64,000 nucleotides of DNA from NCBI RefSeq assembly GCF_900176405.1, contig NZ_FWXJ01000008.1, forward strand, positions 1 through 64,000, read 5' to 3'. The notes under the pieces are model-generated. The model did no database searches and was not told the origin of the DNA. It was given only the letters and a program-made list of their open reading frames with translations. The DNA is from Polynucleobacter kasalickyi. GTDB lineage: Bacteria; Pseudomonadota; Gammaproteobacteria; Burkholderiales; Burkholderiaceae. The stretch's first letter is position 1; each line of letters opens with the position of its first letter. Shown here piece by piece: positions 60,162 to 64,000 of the stretch. Position numbers and translations under genes: made by a program.

Positions 60162-60564
60162 AAACAACCTGACGCTTACCCACCGTAATCTTACGACTTA
60201 CCCGCGCACGCCCAACATTGATAATGGGTAGCATTGGTACTTGGGTACTCCGCCCCTCTTGCAAGGCTCTTGCATCTTTTCCAACTTCAGCCTTAATACC
60301 AATTTTTTGCATTACTTGTAAGCCAATATTGATTAACGGTATCGCAGGTACGGGTTTCCCACCCAAAGTTGACGGTCGTGCTTTCGCATACAATCCAAAA
60401 CCCACCTTAATAAGCAGCCCACTAGCAGTCACCTCATGGACGGCACGACTAACTTGACGATAATTCCCAAGTCTGTCGAATTCTTTTCTCAAAAAAACTG
60501 AAGAGGGAGATCTCTTAATTTTTGCAACGACCTTTTCTTTTACAGTTATTTGGGGCATAGTCAC
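60148..60564 (-). CDS. AbiEi-like antitoxin, DUF6088 type
   Basis: This 138-residue basic protein matches DUF6088 antitoxins: VVAKIKRSPSSVFLRKEFDRLGNYRQVSRAV (winged helix), GLLIKVGFGLYAKARPSTLGGKPVP, then LQEGRSTQVPMLPIINVGRARVSRKI. It is a different antitoxin class from the AbiEi at 446-1378. It precedes the broken AbiEii toxin and is intact, so it may remain as an orphan antitoxin and self-repressor. An inverted repeat lies just upstream at 60576-60601. Confidence 0.8.
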   Translation of the reverse strand: MTMPQITVKEKVVAKIKRSPSSVFLRKEFDRLGNYRQVSRAVHEVTASGLLIKVGFGLYAKARPSTLGGKPVPAIPLINIGLQVMQKIGIKAEVGKDARALQEGRSTQVPMLPIINVGRARVSRKITVGKRQVVYEKS

Positions 60565-60575
60565 TCTCTTTATTG

Positions 60576-60601
60576 TTGCAAAAATAAAAGTTTTATTGCA
60601 A
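60576..60601. promoter_or_regulatory. Inverted repeat upstream of the DUF6088 antitoxin
   Basis: ATAAAA (60584-60589) and TTTTAT (60591-60596) are mirrored around one base and flanked by TTGCAA at 60576-60581 and 60596-60601. It is located 11 bp before the start codon, a likely autoregulatory site. Confidence 0.45.
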
Positions 60602-60784
60602 TCACTTTAATATTTGGTAAAAACTAGGGTTTTGTCTTTGGAAAAGTATCGTAGCTCGATCTACTCTTTTATAAGAGTCTCGACTGAAATCCCCCAGTTC
60701 AATAGCCAATATGAAACAGGGGGACTCTAATGCAGTTTACCTCTGAGAGAGGTGTGATCTATCGATGTTCTGAAAGATCGTTTT

Positions 60785-62521
60785 TTACGCGGATAATTCT
60801 TTCAAAACATCTTCCGGTAATATTTTCTTTGCTTGAGTTTCTGACCTAGCTTGGAACTCAACCAATCCCTCTTTCAGACTTTTCTCACCAACAACCACGC
60901 GATAAGGTACGCCAATCAGCTCCCAATCCGCAAACATCGCCCCAGGACGTTCGCCCCGATCATCGAGAATCACTTCAATACCAGCTGCCATTAAATCGGC
61001 ATAAATTTGGTCCGTGGTTGTTTTTACGATTTCAGACCGGTCATAAGACACTGGGCAAATCACTACCTGGAAAGGAGCAATGGATTCTGGCCATATAATT
61101 CCACGATCGTCATGGCATTGTTCAATCGCTGCGCCTAGTAATCGAGTAACACCAATACCATAGCAGCCCATGACAAAAGGTTTTGCCTTTCCTTGTTCAT
61201 CCAAAAAGTTTGCCTTCATCGATTCAGAGTAGCGCGTGCCCAACATGAACACATGTCCAACCTCAATGCCACGACAAATTTCTAAAGTCCCATTGCCATC
61301 AGGAGAAACATCGCCCACGATGACGTTGCGAACATCTGCCACGATCGGCTCTGGTAAATCTCTACCAAAATTGACACCACTGAAGTGGTAGCCAGTTTCA
61401 TTCGCGCCGCAAATAAAGTTACTCATCATCGCAACCGTACGATCGGCAACTACTGTGACCCCAGCTTTCAAGCCAACAGGGCCAAGCGAGCCTGGGGTGG
61501 CATTAAATGCTTCCAGAATTTCCGCTTCTGTTGCCATTCTAAAATCTGCCATTCCGGGTACTTTAGATGCCTTGACTTCGTTGAGTTCATGATCACCACG
61601 AATCAACACTGCAAATATCTGAATTTTGCCTGGTAATAATTGCTGAGTTTTCTCATCAAACTGATCAACCGCCAAGACTAATGTTTTCACCGTATCTGTG
61701 AGTGGTTGATTGAGTAAAGTAGCCACTTCTTCACATTTAGTCATCTCAGGAGTTGCAACTTTTTGCATCACTTGAGTAGGCGCCGAACGCACAGCCAATA
61801 CGCTCAGTGCTTCAGCTGCTTCTAAGTTCGCTGCATAATCAGAGGATGGGCAATAAGCAATCGCATCTTCGCCAGTATCGGCAATCACGTGAAACTCTTG
61901 ACTACCACTGCCTCCAATCGCCCCATTATCAGCCGCCACCGCACGGTAATTTAAGCCCAAGCGCGTAAAAATCCGATGATAAGCATCAAACATTTTTGCA
62001 TAAGAGGCTTTCATGCCCTCGACATCTTTATCAAATGAATAACCATCCTTCATGGTAAATTCACGTCCCCGCATGACGCCGAATCGTGGGCGACGCTCAT
62101 CTCTGAACTTAGTTTGAATTTGATAAAAATTGATCGGTAATTGTTTATAACTACGAATTTCGCCACGGGCGATATCCGTAATCACCTCTTCCGAGGTCGG
62201 TTGCAAGACGAATTCTCTTTGGTGGCGGTCTTTAATACGTAACAGTTCTGGACCCATTTTGCTGAGTCGCCCCGTCTCCTCCCATAACTCTCCTGGTTGA
62301 ACAACCGGCATCAGCAATTCAATGGCGCCGGCTTTATTCATCTCTTCTCGAATAATGTTTTCGACTTTGCGAATAATCCGCAAGCCAATTGGCATGTAAT
62401 TGTAAATACCTGCGCCTAACTTGCGAATCATCCCCGCACGTGTCATCAATTGATGAGAAATGATTTCAGAGTCAGCAGGAGCTTCTTTTAGGGTAGAAAT
62501 AAATGTTTGTGTGGCTTTCAT
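60785..62521 (-). CDS. proS: Prolyl-tRNA synthetase (bacterial type)
   Basis: This 578-residue class II synthetase charges tRNA-Pro. Features: [31 protein letters not shown] start, [53 protein letters not shown] (motif 2), an editing insertion at about 225-400, and the C-terminal [14 protein letters not shown] anticodon-binding domain. Length is typical. Divergent from rppH. Confidence 0.96.
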   Translation of the reverse strand: MKATQTFISTLKEAPADSEIISHQLMTRAGMIRKLGAGIYNYMPIGLRIIRKVENIIREEMNKAGAIELLMPVVQPGELWEETGRLSKMGPELLRIKDRHQREFVLQPTSEEVITDIARGEIRSYKQLPINFYQIQTKFRDERRPRFGVMRGREFTMKDGYSFDKDVEGMKASYAKMFDAYHRIFTRLGLNYRAVAADNGAIGGSGSQEFHVIADTGEDAIAYCPSSDYAANLEAAEALSVLAVRSAPTQVMQKVATPEMTKCEEVATLLNQPLTDTVKTLVLAVDQFDEKTQQLLPGKIQIFAVLIRGDHELNEVKASKVPGMADFRMATEAEILEAFNATPGSLGPVGLKAGVTVVADRTVAMMSNFICGANETGYHFSGVNFGRDLPEPIVADVRNVIVGDVSPDGNGTLEICRGIEVGHVFMLGTRYSESMKANFLDEQGKAKPFVMGCYGIGVTRLLGAAIEQCHDDRGIIWPESIAPFQVVICPVSYDRSEIVKTTTDQIYADLMAAGIEVILDDRGERPGAMFADWELIGVPYRVVVGEKSLKEGLVEFQARSETQAKKILPEDVLKELSA

Positions 62522-62571
62522 GGAATCTTTATATATATAATCAATTTATAGATTTTAAAGGATTAGTACTT

Positions 62572-63174
62572 ATGCTCGATAAAGAGGGTTATAGACCCAA
62601 TGTCGGCATCATTCTTCTGAATCAGCGCAACGAAGTATTTTGGGGTAAACGAATTGGTCAGCACTCGTGGCAATTTCCACAGGGTGGTATACAACATGGA
62701 GAAAATCCCAAGACTGCAATGCTTCGCGAGTTGCATGAAGAAGTAGGATTATTGCCCGAACATGTCCATATTATTGGACGCACAAAAGATTGGATACGCT
62801 ATGACGTACCCGATGAGTTTTTAAGAAGAAACGCGCCAGTGCGTGGGCGTAGGGTCGCCTATCGTGGCCAAAAACAAATTTGGTTTCTATTACGGATGGC
62901 TGGTCGCGACTCCGATATTTGTTTGCGTGCCACAGATCACCCAGAATTTGATGCATGGCGCTGGAATCCGTATTGGATCCCACTGAACGATGTCATTGAT
63001 TTCAAACGTGATGTGTATACCTTGGCATTGTCAGAGCTAGCGCGTTTTCTTTCCAAAAAGACTCATTTGATGTCCCTACCATGGGGCTCACCCGTGAATG
63101 TTTTTACCATGGGTAAATCCATCACAACTACAACCATCCTCCCAGAAGAGGGTAGTGAACAGGCCATAAAATGA
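62572..63174 (+). CDS. rppH: RNA pyrophosphohydrolase
   Basis: This 200-residue Nudix hydrolase removes pyrophosphate from mRNA 5' ends to start decay. The Nudix box is [20 protein letters not shown] followed by [22 protein letters not shown] and SWQFPQGG precede it. ATG 62572 follows an AAAGGA ribosome site and gives the conserved start [12 protein letters not shown]; an upstream in-frame start at 62503 overlaps proS and is rejected. Confidence 0.95.
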   Translation: MLDKEGYRPNVGIILLNQRNEVFWGKRIGQHSWQFPQGGIQHGENPKTAMLRELHEEVGLLPEHVHIIGRTKDWIRYDVPDEFLRRNAPVRGRRVAYRGQKQIWFLLRMAGRDSDICLRATDHPEFDAWRWNPYWIPLNDVIDFKRDVYTLALSELARFLSKKTHLMSLPWGSPVNVFTMGKSITTTTILPEEGSEQAIK

Positions 63175-63704
63175 AAGCTCCATTCAATCTAGTCATTCAA
63201 TTTGCGTGTATAGCTAGTCTCGCTCTAACGAGTAATTTCAGTTTTGGCCAACGACTTTTTCAAAGTACTTTGATCAAAGAAGAAGCTAAACCTGTCGAAA
63301 TGACTGAAGTTGAGTTACCAAAACCATTTAAGAAAGGTGATTTGACTCCTTTTGTCCCTTCTGAAAGTAGTTCAATCAAGTTTTTTATTGATAAAGAAAG
63401 TATTTCTTTTATCAACCATGATGAGGTACGTTTAACGGTGGTGACTTTCAATGAGAGTGAAAAGTATCAAGGGATTTATATTGGCTTTCGTTGTGACGAA
63501 TATGAATTCCGTCAATATGGTTTTTTAGATGATGGGGTTTGGCGCAGACCAGCAGCATTAGATTGGCGAAAAATTCCGAAACCTGGTTATAACCAATATG
63601 TGGCATTTTTAGCCCGTTACAGTACTTGCCAAGGTGGCGGAGCTGTCTTGGGTAAAACAAAACTGCTTGAAGGATTAACTGGTGTTCGAAAAGAGTTCGA
63701 ATAA
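63171..63704 (+). CDS. CNP1-like family secreted protein
   Basis: This 177-residue protein has a signal peptide ([20 protein letters not shown]), then a domain with [50 protein letters not shown] and [14 protein letters not shown] that matches the CNP1-like proteins seen next to rppH in Burkholderiales. Function unknown. Coupled to rppH by an ATGA overlap. Confidence 0.82.
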   Translation: MKAPFNLVIQFACIASLALTSNFSFGQRLFQSTLIKEEAKPVEMTEVELPKPFKKGDLTPFVPSESSSIKFFIDKESISFINHDEVRLTVVTFNESEKYQGIYIGFRCDEYEFRQYGFLDDGVWRRPAALDWRKIPKPGYNQYVAFLARYSTCQGGGAVLGKTKLLEGLTGVRKEFE

Positions 63705-63789
63705 GTTTCAAGGTACTATTTGAATCAATGAATTGAGTACTACATTCATAGTGACATGATTGCTGACACAATTTTTTGAACAACCCTTA

Positions 63790-63900
63790 TATGCAAAGGT
63801 CCAAGTTTGGGGAAATTCAATAGGAATAGAACTAATTGATATTAGTCAGATTCAAGCACAAATCACTTCAATGACAATGAATCACAGACAAGTAGCTTAA
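63790..63900 (+). pseudogene. Possible mazE-type antitoxin relic
   Basis: One plus-strand frame reads YAKVQVWGNSIGIELIDISQIQ. KVQxWGNSxGI is the hallmark start of MazE/AbrB-type antitoxins. The nearby ATG (63791) is one base out of frame, and the rest is not recognisable. The relic is short and the call speculative. Confidence 0.25.
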
Positions 63901-64000
63901 GCGAGCCCCTTTGCCAAGAGCTCAGTTCCAACCATCTCACCACCAGCGAGTCGAAGAAGAACATCAGGCTCATTACCAGAAGCGATAATTGTATGAATAT
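63897..64000 (-). CDS. proB: Glutamate 5-kinase, 3' end (partial, apparently lacking the PUA domain)
   Basis: The last 33 codons before a TAA (63897-63899) read IHTIIASGNEPDVLLRLAGG then EMVGTELLAK. This is the end of the amino-acid-kinase domain of ProB, which phosphorylates glutamate in proline synthesis. In most bacteria a PUA domain of about 100 residues follows; here the frame stops at once, and no PUA-like sequence was found in the next 190 bp in any frame. Convergent position relative to the CNP1-like gene fits the normal neighbourhood. The start lies outside the window. Confidence 0.75.
   Translation of the reverse strand, partial: IHTIIASGNEPDVLLRLAGGEMVGTELLAKGLA

Overview
The window looks like the chromosome of an AT-rich member of the Burkholderiales (Betaproteobacteria), closest in gene content and order to Polynucleobacter-type freshwater bacteria. 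This is inferred from conserved neighbourhoods: leuS-lptE-holA-proA, dapB-bamE divergent from fur, thiL-pgpA-pncC, mpl-RNB-tonB-aroE, accB-accC-prmA, the pair rppH and the CNP1-like gene, a PP0621/AmpD unit, and a Lys/Ala-rich histone H1-like protein. No rRNA, tRNA, IS element, prophage or CRISPR array was recognised.

Layout: 0-3.6 kb is an accessory block, with an intact AbiE-type toxin-antitoxin (TA) pair behind two large inverted repeats, facing an XRE regulator with a frameshifted DUF6036 gene. 3.6-7.3 kb holds ruvX, yqgE, phrB and apaH. 7.4-9.2 kb is a HipBA module with twin palindromes upstream. 9.2-14.6 kb carries hemL, a rubredoxin gene, an RlmL-type methyltransferase with a large insert, hemJ and proA. 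14.8-15.8 kb is a TumE/HVO_A0114-like pair. 15.9-22.4 kb is holA-lptE, leuS, dapB, bamE and fur. 22.8-34 kb has a lone WecA-type glycosyltransferase, a GlcD-like oxidase, gap, tkt, rsmE, a barstar-like gene, a NYN-domain gene with an internal stop, and maeB. 34-50 kb is ordinary biosynthesis (thiamine, phospholipid, pyrimidine, shikimate, peptidoglycan recycling, fatty acid). 50-57.7 kb has the H1-like protein, nrdB and nrdA with an NrdR-box pair, a PP0621-AmpD fusion and a CcsA-like protein. 57.7-64 kb has ffh, a second AbiE pair whose toxin contains an in-frame TGA, proS, rppH, a CNP1-like gene and the 3' end of proB.

Metabolic links: gap and tkt serve central carbon flow, maeB makes pyruvate and NADPH, proA and proB make proline, aroE and aroQ belong to the shikimate pathway, hemL and hemJ to heme, and mpl plus ampD to cell-wall recycling.

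The main biological theme is small TA-like modules set between housekeeping genes: two AbiE systems, HipBA, a TumE-like pair and XRE/DUF6036, plus a NYN gene, a barstar without barnase and a possible mazE relic. All three clear coding lesions (a frameshift, an in-frame TAA, an in-frame TGA) fall in these accessory genes, while the long housekeeping frames are open, which fits gain and decay of TA modules. Several modules have perfect or near-perfect palindromes exactly where an autoregulatory operator would sit. I found no convincing wholly new system. The best leads are the AbiE operator that contains the start codon, the hairpin-rich leader of the NYN gene, the PP0621-AmpD fusion, the GAPDH with Gly in place of the NAD-ribose Asp, and the truncated proB end.
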